A stretch of 64,000 nt of DNA from Zea mays (Eukaryota; Streptophyta; Magnoliopsida; Poales; Poaceae): positions 16,630,434 through 16,694,433 of the forward strand of contig NC_050099.1 of NCBI RefSeq assembly GCF_902167145.1, written 5' to 3'. The notes beneath the pieces were generated by a model. That model made no database searches. It was not told the origin of the DNA and was given only the letters and a program-made list of their open reading frames with translations. Both the position numbers and the translations under genes were made by a program. The first letter of the stretch is position 1; each line of letters begins with the position of its first letter. Shown piece after piece: positions 42,810 to 53,361 of this stretch.

Positions 42810-43628
42810 GGAATGTGTTTTTCGAACCTTTGGCACTTTGTCTCCTTTATTTATTTTGCAGTTTGAAGTCATTATGAAAAACGAACTAATACCGCGAGGG
42901 ACTACTGTTGGGGGCCAACATTGCCGAAGGTCCTCAAAATATTGTGTATTAAATCATGTTCAAAGTAGGTTTCATGTCTCCCAAAGCCTAGACAAAGCTA
43001 AACATTCATTCATAACCTCTGTCTAAGAAAGTGTATGCATAATCATGAAGCAGACAAGTTTCGACTTCGTGGCAAAGCTTTGTAGTAGTGAACAAAGGAG
43101 AAACCTTCATCTCCGCAAACACCTATGTTGAACCAGGGATGAACAAGAAGGATCTAAAAGCTTGCTCGACACATCTACAAATGAAAATAATAGCTTTGCC
43201 CCTACAAGGTTTGTAGTGCATATGTATAGAAATCAAGGGTACAATTGTACTTTTATACAAAGTTGTGTGTCGAGCCACCACTATAGATAGAGTTACAGTG
43301 CCATGCGCGGGGAGGGAGGAGGCTAGTTTTTTATAGGTCGAAAACTCTCCGTTTGTGAAGCATATATTTATACATTCGCATCCTCATCTATAACCGAAGG
43401 TATTATTGTAAATATTTGTATGTAGAAAACAATACAAAGACGAATAAGAGTAATGGTTTCTCTACTCATATTACCTTATTTTATTCTTTGAATTCCATGT
43501 TTAATCATCGTAGCCTCTATCCGTTTGATTTATCTTCTTCAAAGATAAATAAAAGGGATGAAGGTCCCCTGTTTTTAATTATGTTGTCCTGTTTTGGTAT
43601 CCCCAGGAATTAAAACTGGCGACCAACA
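42810..43628 (+). mobile_element. Older gypsy element: internal 3' end and 3' LTR
   Basis: 42810-42905 ends with ATACCGCGAGGGACTAC, matching the purine tract context before the 3' LTR of the element at 52718-60946 (GCACCGCGAAGGGGCTAC). The LTR 42906-43628 (723 bp) begins TGTTGGGGGCCAACATTGCC, carries CCGAAGGT phrases and ends GACCAACA. The element at 33430-42804 inserted just inside its 3' end. Its 5' LTR was not recognised in the window. Confidence 0.7.
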
Positions 43629-44960
43629 CTAAGCACAACCAATTGTTATTGATAAGAGGTCTAACCTTATGTTGGATAATTTGGGACACAAGAAATGACT
43701 TGGTGTTTGATAAATGCACCCAAAATCTTTTCTGAAGGGACACTTCAGAGCGACGCAATGGCTGAGATCATGGGCTCTGCAGCAGCGCCCAGATAACAAG
43801 AAATGTATGTTGCAAAATATTGGAGTCGAGAGCAATGAGCTTCTTTGCAGCTAATGCCTGGACGTTTACTTTTCGTATTTGTCTTTAGTCGTTTGCCTGT
43901 AATAAGTTAAAATTTGACATGTAGTGTTTAGTAAGATGCTTCCTGAAGCCGGGACTCTGTTTCGGTTATTAATTAGCTTCAACTTCTCAAAATTTGGTGA
44001 AGTTGATGAAGCAGGTCATCAGTAGCTTCAAAAAATCGTAAAGCTGAAGTTGTAAATTTTTAGTAAACATTTAGATAAGTTATTTTGTTCCTTATTTAGA
44101 TTAAAAATATTTTTTAAAACCGTTTAAATTTATATTACATACCACATCTTCACGCTGAAGCTGAAATCCAGAGTAGTACCAAACACCCGATAAAAAGAAA
44201 GTTCCAAACTCTAGAACACGGTACCCTTGACGGACGGTACAGATTAAAGCTGGTTGTTTAGACTGCTACACCTATAATTCAAATAAATAAAAACACTGTA
44301 GAAACAGTAGAAGACGGTATGGATCAAAGCCAAGTGAACAGGCTATATTATTATTGGGCTGGTAATTTGGTATGGAGCATCTCACTCCTTTGGTGGTAGT
44401 ATATGGTTTCATTGGAAGCTGACTATGAAGTGGAACCGAAACAACAATCACCATCGTCGTGTAGGGGCATAGTAGGAGTAAGAAAATGTGCTCTTGAACC
44501 GCTGCTTTCATGCGGCACGAAAACAAGTGGATGAAAGTTGAATTAGCTAGCCTACCACACACAATCAAGAAACTCCCGTAGAGTCTCTTTCCAAAACAAC
44601 CAAAGAAAAACTACCCGAGTCCAACTTGGATCCAAATTTGTGCTGTTATTTGCGTAATACAGTGTTGGCAACCTTATCACATGTTTTAGAACCACCGGTG
44701 TTATGATATCACTGCCACTTCAGGGAAATTCATATCACTACCGATTATGATTATTCACGGGCCAGCAATAATTAATAGATATCACCCGCATCTTCATCCA
44801 CAAGTTGACAGCGATATATAGGGATATGAAAATAGGCCGGATCGATCTATTGGGTAACTGACCCAACCAACGAAAGCGAGGCCTTAATGGACTGTAGACG
44901 CCAGCCTCGGAAGTCGAAAATATGCCGTAGGGCTAGAAACTATTGATCCAACCACTAGTA
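43629..44960. other. No gene; one probable MITE
   Basis: The 43945-44190 segment has TTCGGTTATTAATTAGCTTC and GAAGCTGAAATCCAGAGTAG in inverted relation and ends ACCAAACACCCG, like a GGGTGTTTGG-type MITE. Elsewhere only short frames with no domain are seen. Confidence 0.4.
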
Positions 44961-45177
44961 CTCTATTTATTCCAATTTATAATTCGTTTATATTTTAAGT
45001 TTGACTGATTTATCTTATTTAAAAAATTTCATAATTGTTATTAATTTTTACTATGATACCGTTATTTGCTTTAGATATAGCTTCAATTTTTTCATTTTTT
45101 CTAAAAAAATTGAATAAAACTAACCGATCAAACCTGGTAAAAAATGTTAAATGAATTATAAATTGAGATAGAGGAAG
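44961..45177. mobile_element. Stowaway-like Tc1/Mariner MITE
   Basis: The left end CTCTATTTATTCCAATTTAT and the right end (reverse complement CTTCCTCTATCTCAATTTAT) converge on CAATTTATAATTCGTTT, the typical grass Stowaway/Mariner terminus. TA dinucleotides at 44959-44960 and 45178-45179 form the target duplication. There is no coding capacity. A second relic of the same type ends at 45455 (TTGGGACAGAGGGAGTA). Confidence 0.75.
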
Positions 45178-46205
45178 TAAAAAAGGTTTTGCAGTAGAGG
45201 CGGATCCACATGTGGAGCAAAGGGGGCCATGGCTCCCCTCAATTTTTAATATCTCTTATGTCTAATATCTATTTACTGTTGAGTATAGAAAAAATAATCA
45301 TGCCATCATAAAATAGTATTCGTTTTTAACTATTAGTTTTTATGGCTATATTCAAATAGATGATGATGAATCTAAACATATATAAAACACATCAAGTATT
45401 GTATGAATCCATTAATTACCTAAACCGAATTTTAAGTTGGGACAGAGGGAGTAAAATTTTTGGGTTTCCCAAACCAGTTTTGTCCTGCCCTCCTAGTTGG
45501 ATTAGCCCAGTTCTTTCGACTCCCGCCCTTCTCGTCGCCCAGCCCTGTCTCTCTGTCCGATCTCATTCTTTCGGATGCCCCTCGAATCAATCCGCCCCAC
45601 TGCCCCGTTCTCGCCACCGCCTGTAGATGCCCCTTCACGACGGGCATTGCCGCCCGACCCCACCCCTTTCCCGCCATCCCCGCCATGCTCATCGTCGTTG
45701 CGACGCCGGACCACCACTAGGCCCGATCTCGCTTGTCGGGATGATGCAACTCATCTCCGACGGCCAGCGAGCTTAGCGAACTACCGAGCGTTGGCTCTCT
45801 ACCGGAGAGGCCGCTTGACATTTGACAAGGTATGCACGATTTCAATTCAATTAGCAAGAATTTAGCGGTATATTTGCTTTTTTGTTCATATAGTTTTCTT
45901 CTTCGAACTATGTGTCACACATTGATATGAAACTTGGATTGTATGTAACACTAGTTTTGTACGGGTTTACTTGATTTTGTCGTATGGTATTTTTGGCCCC
46001 CGTGAATTTTCGTCATGCGTCTGTCACTGTTTTGTAGAGATTCCTCCTTTTTTTAATAGAGACGCGTCAATATAAAATCACCTTTAAATAGTTTTTGAAA
46101 TGAGCCGTCTCTACAGATGTATTTGAAGGGGTGACAAAATTTTCTGTCACCTCAATAAAAATGTTGCTTGCTTTAGAGGCGGCTCAAGAGACTTAGCCGC
46201 CTTTA
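45178..46205. other. No gene assigned; repeat-derived sequence
   Basis: It contains GAGGCGGATCCACATGTGG near 45197 (a phrase common in grass hAT-like repeats), the second MITE end at 45455, a C-rich stretch 45480-45760 with overlapping frames on both strands lacking domains, and AT-rich sequence up to the Harbinger insertion. CTCAAGAGACTTAGCC occurs at 46184 and again at 48091, on either side of the Harbinger element. Confidence 0.4.
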
Positions 46206-46773
46206 GAGCAACTCCAACCATGAGCCCCATAATTGGGCCCTATAATTTGATTTAGCTATCTATTCTATTTGTTTAGGGCCCAAATACAAGTGTTGATTCC
46301 AATCATGGACCCTAAAAACGATGTACTTTGCAACTAACCCTCTTCCCGCCCTACCGCTCTATTTCTCCCGCGCTCACCTATCATCATTCCTACAGAGGTT
46401 TTTTGCACCGCCGCCAATAGCAGGCATTCGATCTGGCAGGCGTCGGGAGGAGTGCTGCCGTTCGTATGCAACAGTTTCACAAGGTTAGTTTACTTGGATT
46501 GTTTCTATGTGTATTTTACTTGGGGATTAGTATTACCTGCAAAGAAAAAATTGCATGCCTAGATAGGGCATGTGACATGTGACAGGAGAGCCCCATGTAC
46601 GCTTGTTCAAGTGCCTTCTTGCTGCTCGCAGTAGCTGCAGTTTCTATGTGTATTTTACTCGGGGATTCATGCAGTTGATTGAGACTCCGAAAAACAAACT
46701 GCAATTCTTAAAACTTTTACTCAGTACATGCACAATTGATATATGATGTCCTGCTAATTTGATGAAGTGCAGG

Positions 46774-47490
46774 ATGATATCTAAACGTAGAAGATCCATC
46801 AGGCATCAAGAAGTTGAGGAGGTTGATGATGAATTTGACCACATATTAGATCTTATGATGGGTGAATACCGGAAGAGGAAGAATGAAGAACAACGTAAAA
46901 GACGACGAGGTTCAGTTTTTGGACATGAGGTATATGATCGCAGTAGAGGAGAACATGATTTAAAATTATTTAATGAATACTTTGCTGAGCGTCCAACATA
47001 TCTTGAGAAGTATTTCCGACGACGGTTTCGGATGAGTCGTCCTCTTTTCATGCGCATAGCTGAAGGTGTTAAACAACATGATCGCTACTTTCATCAGAAA
47101 AGAAATGCTGTCGGTGCTCTTGGGTTTTCCTGTCTTCAAAAGGTGACTGCAACTTTTAGACAGCTTGCTTATGGTGTTCCAGCAGATTACGTAGATGAGT
47201 ATTTACGGATTGGAGAAAGTACTGCTATCGAGAGCCTACGGAAATTTGTCAGGGCAGTGTGTGAGGTTTTTGGACCAGAGTATCTGAGACCTCCAAATGA
47301 ATATGATACAACTAGGTTGCTTACTATTGCTGAACAACGTGGATTTCCTGAAATGCTTGGTAGTGTTGACTGTATGCATTGGAAGTGGAAAAATTGTCCT
47401 ACAGCTTATCAAGGCATGTATGCATTGGTATATGATTGCATCAAGAACCTTATTCAAAGACATACGCCTATTCTTCGCCGGCGGCCGTGA
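46774..47490 (+). pseudogene. Harbinger transposase, C-terminally truncated
   Basis: From an ATG at 46774, just after an acceptor-like GTGCAG, the protein begins MISKRRRSIRHQ. It has an acidic stretch, a Lys/Arg-rich nuclear-type segment (YRKRKNEEQRKRRR), then the conserved plant Harbinger block YFRRRFRMSRPLFMRIAEGV, KVTATFRQLAYGVPADYVDE and GFPEMLGSVDCMHWKWKNCP, which carries the first catalytic Asp. Intact relatives of about 400 residues continue with the second Asp and Glu, which are missing here. After the first Asp block the frame runs into unrelated sequence and stops at 47490. DNA cleavage activity is therefore impossible. Confidence 0.85.
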
Positions 47491-47614
47491 CAAGGGGGAA
47501 CGAGACCGACCATCCATCTAGTCTGTCGTCAAAACGAGTTCGGGAAGGGAGAAGGACAAGGGAACGGTGGAGAAGTTTGGCGGCGATGTTTCAGACGACG
47601 TACCAGGGGAACCG

Positions 47615-47830
47615 TGGAAGGAGACGAGACGCAGCTTGCAGGACGACCGATCGGGGATTCCGAGGATGGTGACACCGAAGGGAGACGACGGATGGCGGGC
47701 GGCTGCAGCTGCAGGACGATGGATCAGGGACTCCGAGGATGGCGGCACCGAAGGGAGACGAGACGGATGGCAGCTGCAGCCTGGAAGACGGCGGATCAAG
47801 GACTCCGAGGATGGTTGTACGAAGGGGAGA
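47615..47830 (+). repeat. 72-73-bp tandem repeat, three copies
   Basis: CCGAGGATGG recurs at 47660, 47733 and 47805 with flanking GCAGCTGCAG and GAAGGGAGAC phrases. Open frames across it are Arg/Gly/Asp-rich repeats without a known domain. It lies in the segment that replaces the 3' half of the transposase. Confidence 0.85.
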
Positions 47831-48079
47831 AAGGGCTTTGTGAAATGTCAGTGGGGGTTGAGATACGAGGGAACAAGTATTGGGCCGCTCGTCCCTGGGT
47901 CTCAAATTTACTGCTCTTGAGATTAGGCCCTAAATTTTTTTTGATGAATTCTATTGAAATAGGGCCACCGTTGGACCTCATTTTTCTGGATGAAGCCTCA
48001 TATTTCAAATTGTTTATGAGTTTAGGGCCTCTATTGGAGTTGCTCTTACAAATAATAAATTTATAGTGTTGGCTGGATC

Positions 48080-49812
48080 TAGAGTAGCCTCAAGAGACTT
48101 AGCCACCCTCTTTCGACCTAGTCGGTGCGTGGAGGGGTCGTCGAGCTATGAATGGTTGGTCCTCCTTATTTTTAGCTTGCGACGACTATGTCGTCGACGT
48201 ATGTGAAAATGTTGCGACCCATCTAGTTCTCTAGAATGCTTTTGGTTAGCCTTAAGAATGTGGAGCCTGTGTTTTTCAAGCCTTGGGCATTTGCACAAAA
48301 TAGTATGTGCCGAATGATGTTATAAAACTTGTTTTTTGCCTTGTCTTCTTGCTTCATGTAAATTTGATGGTAGCTCGAGAAACAATCAAGCAAAGACATG
48401 ACTTCACATCCTGTCGCTGAGTCGACAATCTTGTCTATCCTTGGTAGGGGGAAATTGTCTTTTGGGCAGGCTTTATTGAGACTGGTAAATATATGCACAT
48501 TCTTCATTTTCCATTTTTCTTCTGTACCATTACAACGTTGGCGAGCCAAGTGGGGTAATCAATTGGCTCAATGAACTTTGCCTCAAGTAGACCACTGCCT
48601 TCACTGCTTCAGTTTTCTCATCGATCATTTTCTGTAACTTTTGTTTCTTAGGGCGCACGGTGGGGTCGATGCTCAGGCCGTGTTCGATGATGGTGCGACT
48701 AACGCTGATGAGATCCAGGGCAGGCCACGCAAATACATCTTTATTGCGGTTCAGACAAGACATGAGTCTTTCTTCTTCCGCCTCGATGTGGTCCTCGCTG
48801 ATCAAGACCGTTTGATTGGGGGTGGCTGTGTCTAGAGGGACTTTTTCACCCCTTTGTTGCTCTATAGCTGGGCGTTGATCCTTTTTTCTTTGATTGGGCG
48901 AAGGCTACCAGGGTCTTCGTGGTCAGCTATGAGGCAATGCACATTGCGCTGGCTGGGAACAAACTCTCTATGATTTTAGCGACCTGCTGGTCTCTGTATA
49001 TGGTGATTACACCCTGGGGTCCAGGGATCTTCATGCACAGGTATAATCCATGTATAGTTGCTTCAAGGTTATTGATGAATCCTTGCCCCATGATGGCGTT
49101 GTATGGATAAACCATATTGACTATGTTGTAGGTGATCTGCTTGCTTCTTGCGTTTGGCGCAGTGCTGAGTGATAATGGTAGTTCAATTTTGCCGAGTGGA
49201 AATGTTCATTTTCAACCTGCTATAGAGGGGTTGCCTGCTAGCTTGAGTAGGCTATGCCTTATGCCCATATGGTCGAAGGCATGTAGGAAGATGATATCTG
49301 CTTGGCTGCCGTTATCAACGAGTACTTCGTGCAGATCCCACCCTGCCACTCTGCAATTTTTCACCAGTGCATCTCCATGGGGCGCACTATGGAGATTGAC
49401 ATCCTTTGCATCGAAGGTAAGCGGCACATGGGACCGCTTCGTTTGAACGATGGGCCCGGTGAGGGCTACATGGTTTACCCTTTGGTAGTGATCTTTCTTT
49501 TGTCGTTTTGTTTCGAACTCAGAGCTAGACCCTTCAGAGATCATGTGGATTACTCCCCTGAAGGGTTGAGAAGCGAATTCTTCTTGCTTTGGTAGTGGTG
49601 GGGGAGGTGGTAGGGGTTGGTTTGGATGTTGAGGTGATGGAGGCGGTAGCGCTAGGATTTCTTGGTGTTGAAGGCGCTGTTGTTGCGGATATAGGTTGTG
49701 GTTTTGCTGCTATGGGTAATAGTGGTGTTCGTTTTGGAATTGATGATGTTTGTATTGATGGAGATGGTAGGTGTGGGCGACGACTCTTTGGTTGTCAGCT
49801 AGTAGGGTCCTG
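48080..49812 (-). pseudogene. Tat-type gypsy gag-protease-RT remnant
   Basis: Minus strand, from 49810 downward: a Gln/Pro-rich gag linker, then EFETKRQKKDHYQRVNHV, HVPLTFDAKDV, the protease VLVDNGSQADIIF (about 49320), YPYNAIMGQGFINNLEA and LCMKIPGPQGV (about 49110-49000). The RT leader (NKDVFAWPALDL, about 48750) follows, then RT blocks NKACPKDNFPLPRIDKIVD and SYHQIYMKQED (about 48480-48340), ending near 48200 with a YVDD-like region and trailing sequence to about 48080. Multiple stops and frame changes. It has no LTRs of its own here and is truncated on both sides, by the LTR at 49814 and near the Harbinger-bearing sequence at about 48080. Confidence 0.75.
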
Positions 49813-49813
49813 G

Positions 49814-50835
49814 CTATTGGGGGTCTCTTTCCGCCGAAGGTCCTCAAAACAAACTAACTATTTCAATTTGTATAACAAAGGGTTCTGTAGGACGAAGTGC
49901 CGAAGGTAAAATGACGAAGCAAGGAATACAAAGGATGTTGTAAAGCTTCGATAATCATCATAACCATAGCTTCGGCTTCAGTTAACTCCGAAGGTCTCGT
50001 GGTAGGCCAAGTCAAGAGTAAAAGGACGACTTTATCCTTAGTATTTGCAATAGAAAAAATGTATAGAGATCATGGGCATAATTGTAATTTTGCCTAGGCT
50101 ATGTCCTAGGCCTATAAATAGATGAACAGTACCCCGTACTATTCATGAGATCATTGGAAAGGGTCATCAGAGGGAGTTCAAAGTGCAATCTCGATTACTC
50201 ACTTTCCGAAGGTCATTCCTTGTATCCTCCTTCACGCGGAGCCGAAGGTACAAATGTAATCGTTTATTGCTATACTGTGTAAAAGCGTATAAACAAGAAC
50301 AAAATGATGGGTTCATCCCTTGCTATTCGTTTTTAGTTAATGAATAAATATGTCTTCATTTTGTTATAAATAATCACTTATAAACAACCTCCGAAGAAAG
50401 GTTGTTTAAAAGTGAAATTGTATAATCATAATTACCTTCGTCCAAGGTCCATTATCTCTGATGAAGATAATGCCTCCAAGGACGAAGGTCCATAATATCT
50501 AACATCATGTTGCCTTGTTTTCAATTCACAACAACTAAAAACAAGTGACCAAAATTGGCGCCCACCTTCGGTGAACTTACTTCCACAACAATGACCACGA
50601 TGAGCCATCAAGCTTCGTCACCAGGGATGACAAAGCTCGTACTCCCAATCACAGGCGATTCAAGCTTCGAACCAGCCAACAAGAAGCAAAAGAAGGTGTG
50701 ATGGAACCTCCCAAGTCATTAGGCCCACCTACAGTTGTCCTTGTCCAACGGACCTTGGACAACCCTGTAGATGCACATAATCACTCGACAAGTTCGGTAT
50801 CTGTATCCTTTTCCTCGCCCAAGAGCGTTTCACCC
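49814..50835 (+). mobile_element. Truncated Tat element: 5' LTR, primer site and gag start
   Basis: The LTR (about 49814-50552) contains the TCCGCCGAAGGTCCTCAAAAC phrase shared with related LTRs and a TATA-like CCTATAAATAG at about 50111. The primer binding site TTGGCGCCCACCTTCGG starts at 50554. The gag start follows from ATG at 50591 (SHQASSPG, TKLVLPITG, EPANKKQKK). After a frame change it continues as EPPKSLGPPTVVLVQRTL up to about 50835, where it is cut by the next long LTR. The first bases of the LTR are diverged (TATTGGGGG instead of TGTTGGGGG). Confidence 0.7.
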
Positions 50836-52717
50836 GTCACACAGATATTACAACACATCGGAGGAATGAATAAGCGGAAACAATTTACAATAACTTAATT
50901 TACATTCATCAAAAATATAGAGAGAGTGTTATAGTTATTACAAAACCAGGGTATATGAGTGCATAAGTATTATTATTACAAACTTGGGGGGCAAAAACCC
51001 CTCCCGCATAAAAGTATATTGTTTTTCAAGTGGGAGGCCAACATCCTCCCGTGGCTTCACTGCTGAGGTTATTATTTGGGCACCACCTTAGTGCAAAAAC
51101 AACAAAAGTCTGATGTTTCCTCACCTACAACAACATGGGTTCAAAAACCCTGAGTACGGAGTGTACTTTCGCAAGTCTTACCCGTCAAAATAAAAAACTC
51201 TCAAGGATATGCTGGCTTAAGGGAGTCAAGGTGAGGTTGATCAAGTAGCAAAGACTCTGTTTGCAAAAATGCTTACTAAAAGTGGATCCTTAAAAATCCA
51301 GTTTTATTAGCAAGTTAAGTCATTACCTGAATCTAGAGTTCCTTCTACCCTAGTTCAAGCACTTGACCTGCACTAGCCGTCTTTTTATCAACCCCTTTCT
51401 GTTCACTGGAATGCTACGTGTAGGGCAGTGACCAAGTCTTCAAGTCCGAGAATAACGACGATCCAAATCGATTAATACCCAGCTAGGAATCTCCAATCAC
51501 ACAACATATGTAGCACTTAACCCTTGCATATGTCAACTCGCCACCGGGTTTCTTAAGACCAGACCGGGTTCACGCCAACCGAGAGCACAGATACACCACC
51601 GTCCAGCCTCTTGCCACGGAGGGTACACGCTACTCTCGCCATCTCTCCACTCCCATTGCGTGTTGGCCTTTCTAGTATTAGTCTGTCCGAGGCAAAGCTT
51701 ACCTATGATGAGGCATGTGACCAGTTAAAAAGTCCTCAATCAGCAAGCCTACATCGACACGGTCCTTAATCGACTCAGACGGAGACACTACACCGAGACT
51801 CTCTTCTCGTGCAAGAAACCCGCCCGGTCTCAGCTTTATCATTTAAACCCCAAAGTTTGGTACCTAGCAGAGGTACATCTTTCTAGATGTTGAACCCATC
51901 ACGGCCATGATGGATCCACCATCAAGTTTTATTTTTGAAAACATCCCATCCATTGTGAAACATCACCTTTTGTTTTAAAACAAAACATTTGCTTTTCTAA
52001 AGCAGAACTAAGCATCAGAAACCTTTTAATAAAATAGGTAATCAAGGAATGGTAAACAGTTCCAAGGAAGGAAATGCATCAATTGGTTTAACACCCAACT
52101 CCTATCACCTAATGCATCATTCAAGTGATAAAGAGTTTAAAACAACAAGGAGGTGGCAAATGCATCAGGGCTTGCCTTGTGTTGTAGGAGAGTCGGGCTC
52201 TACTCCACAAATAGCAAAATAAAAGCAGTTCCCGGCAGGTGGATTTTTTGTTGATGGAGCAGTCTCCTCTTCTTCAACAATCACTTCTTCTTCGTTTTCT
52301 ATATATAACCATATATAACCATGAAAGCTCATGTAATGCTTATGAAAATGCAATAATAGAAAAGATACACCAAGTTGTATCTTGAATACAACTTTCCTTC
52401 ACGGTGCACCAGGGAACTAGGGTTTTCTGAGTCAGTATCTCATTTCCTTAAGGCAATTATTAATTAGAAGGCTAGGGTTTTGGGTTTGGGAATCAAACAA
52501 TGTCCAAAATATGTCAAACTCCAACCAAGGGTTCTAAGTACCATGTTGGACTTATCTAAAAAGTCCTGTGATTTTTGGAGTTACCAAGTATTTTCTAAAA
52601 TTCCAAAGATATAGGTTTAAACCCTTTTAAATACTAAATAATTGCTGGTTTGGGCTGAAAATCTTGGAACTATTTTTATTAAATACTAGAGGAATTTAGG
52701 GATCCAACAAAATCGGT

Positions 52718-53319
52718 TGTTGGGACCATGCTTCGTCGCCGAAGGTCCTGCAGGGAGAAACAGCTTCGGCAAAAGCTGCCTATACATGATGCCGAAGCTA
52801 CCACTCATGAAGCTTCGGTGTTATAGAGTATCCGAAGATGAAGGATCGAACCGACTTAAAGATGGAATGACCTTTTAGTCCATAAGGGCCCAAGTCATTG
52901 TTGTAAACTTTTATAAGGGGTATGATTGTAATTTCTCACAGGCTGTGTCCTGAGCCTATAAATAGTGAATAGTATTCCTTTACTGTTCACGCAATTCTGT
53001 AACTGCTAACGCATTACTATGGAATTATTGTTCTTTGTCAAGGCAAAGGTATAAATGTAACTCAATTTATATGGTAAAACGAGTAAATGATCTTATCTAT
53101 TCTTAATATTCTTTAACATTTTATACTTTATATTTTATTTCGCACTATTTTACTTCTGATTACGAAGGTAAGACCTCCGTAATTTATCATCTATGACCTT
53201 CGTCCGAAGCTCATTAAATCCTCAGGGAAATAATGCTTCATCGGACGAAGAGCTTTGACATTTGACTTTTTATGTTGCCTTGTTCTTAATTCATAGCATT
53301 TGAGAACATGTCCCCAACA
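52718..53319 (+). repeat. 5' LTR of the gag-less element
   Basis: TGTTGGGACCATGC...CCCCAACA, with TATAAATA at 52957-52964 as the probable promoter. Confidence 0.93.
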
Positions 53320-53320
53320 T

Positions 53321-53339
53321 TGGCGCCCACCTCCGGTGA
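53321..53339 (+). promoter_or_regulatory. Primer binding site
   Basis: TGGCGCCCACCTCCGGTGA lies one base after the LTR. It is the same type as TGGCGCCCACCTTCGG in the truncated element at 50555. Confidence 0.75.
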
Positions 53340-53361
53340 ACTCACTTCCACTTTTGAGCAA

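Larger units (their letters stand above)
46206..48045 (+). mobile_element. PIF/Harbinger element with TTA target duplication
   Basis: The terminal inverted repeats GAGCAACTCCAACCATGAGC and (reverse complement of the right end) GAGCAACTCCAATAGAGGCC are flanked by TTA at 46203-46205 and 48046-48048. The first 12 bases are identical. It encodes the N-terminal half of a plant Harbinger transposase, then a GC-rich segment with 72-bp tandem repeats that replaces the rest. It is 1840 bp in all. The second PIF gene (Myb-like partner) was not found, so the copy is non-autonomous. Confidence 0.85.

Noticed and set aside
45460..45865. Overlapping frames of about 90 codons
   Set aside because: C-rich sequence with Pro/Arg/Ser-rich translations on both strands, no domain; probably repeat-derived.
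47567..48066. Frames of 117 and 150 codons after the Harbinger transposase
   Set aside because: They run across the 72-bp tandem repeats in two frames at once and carry no recognisable motif.
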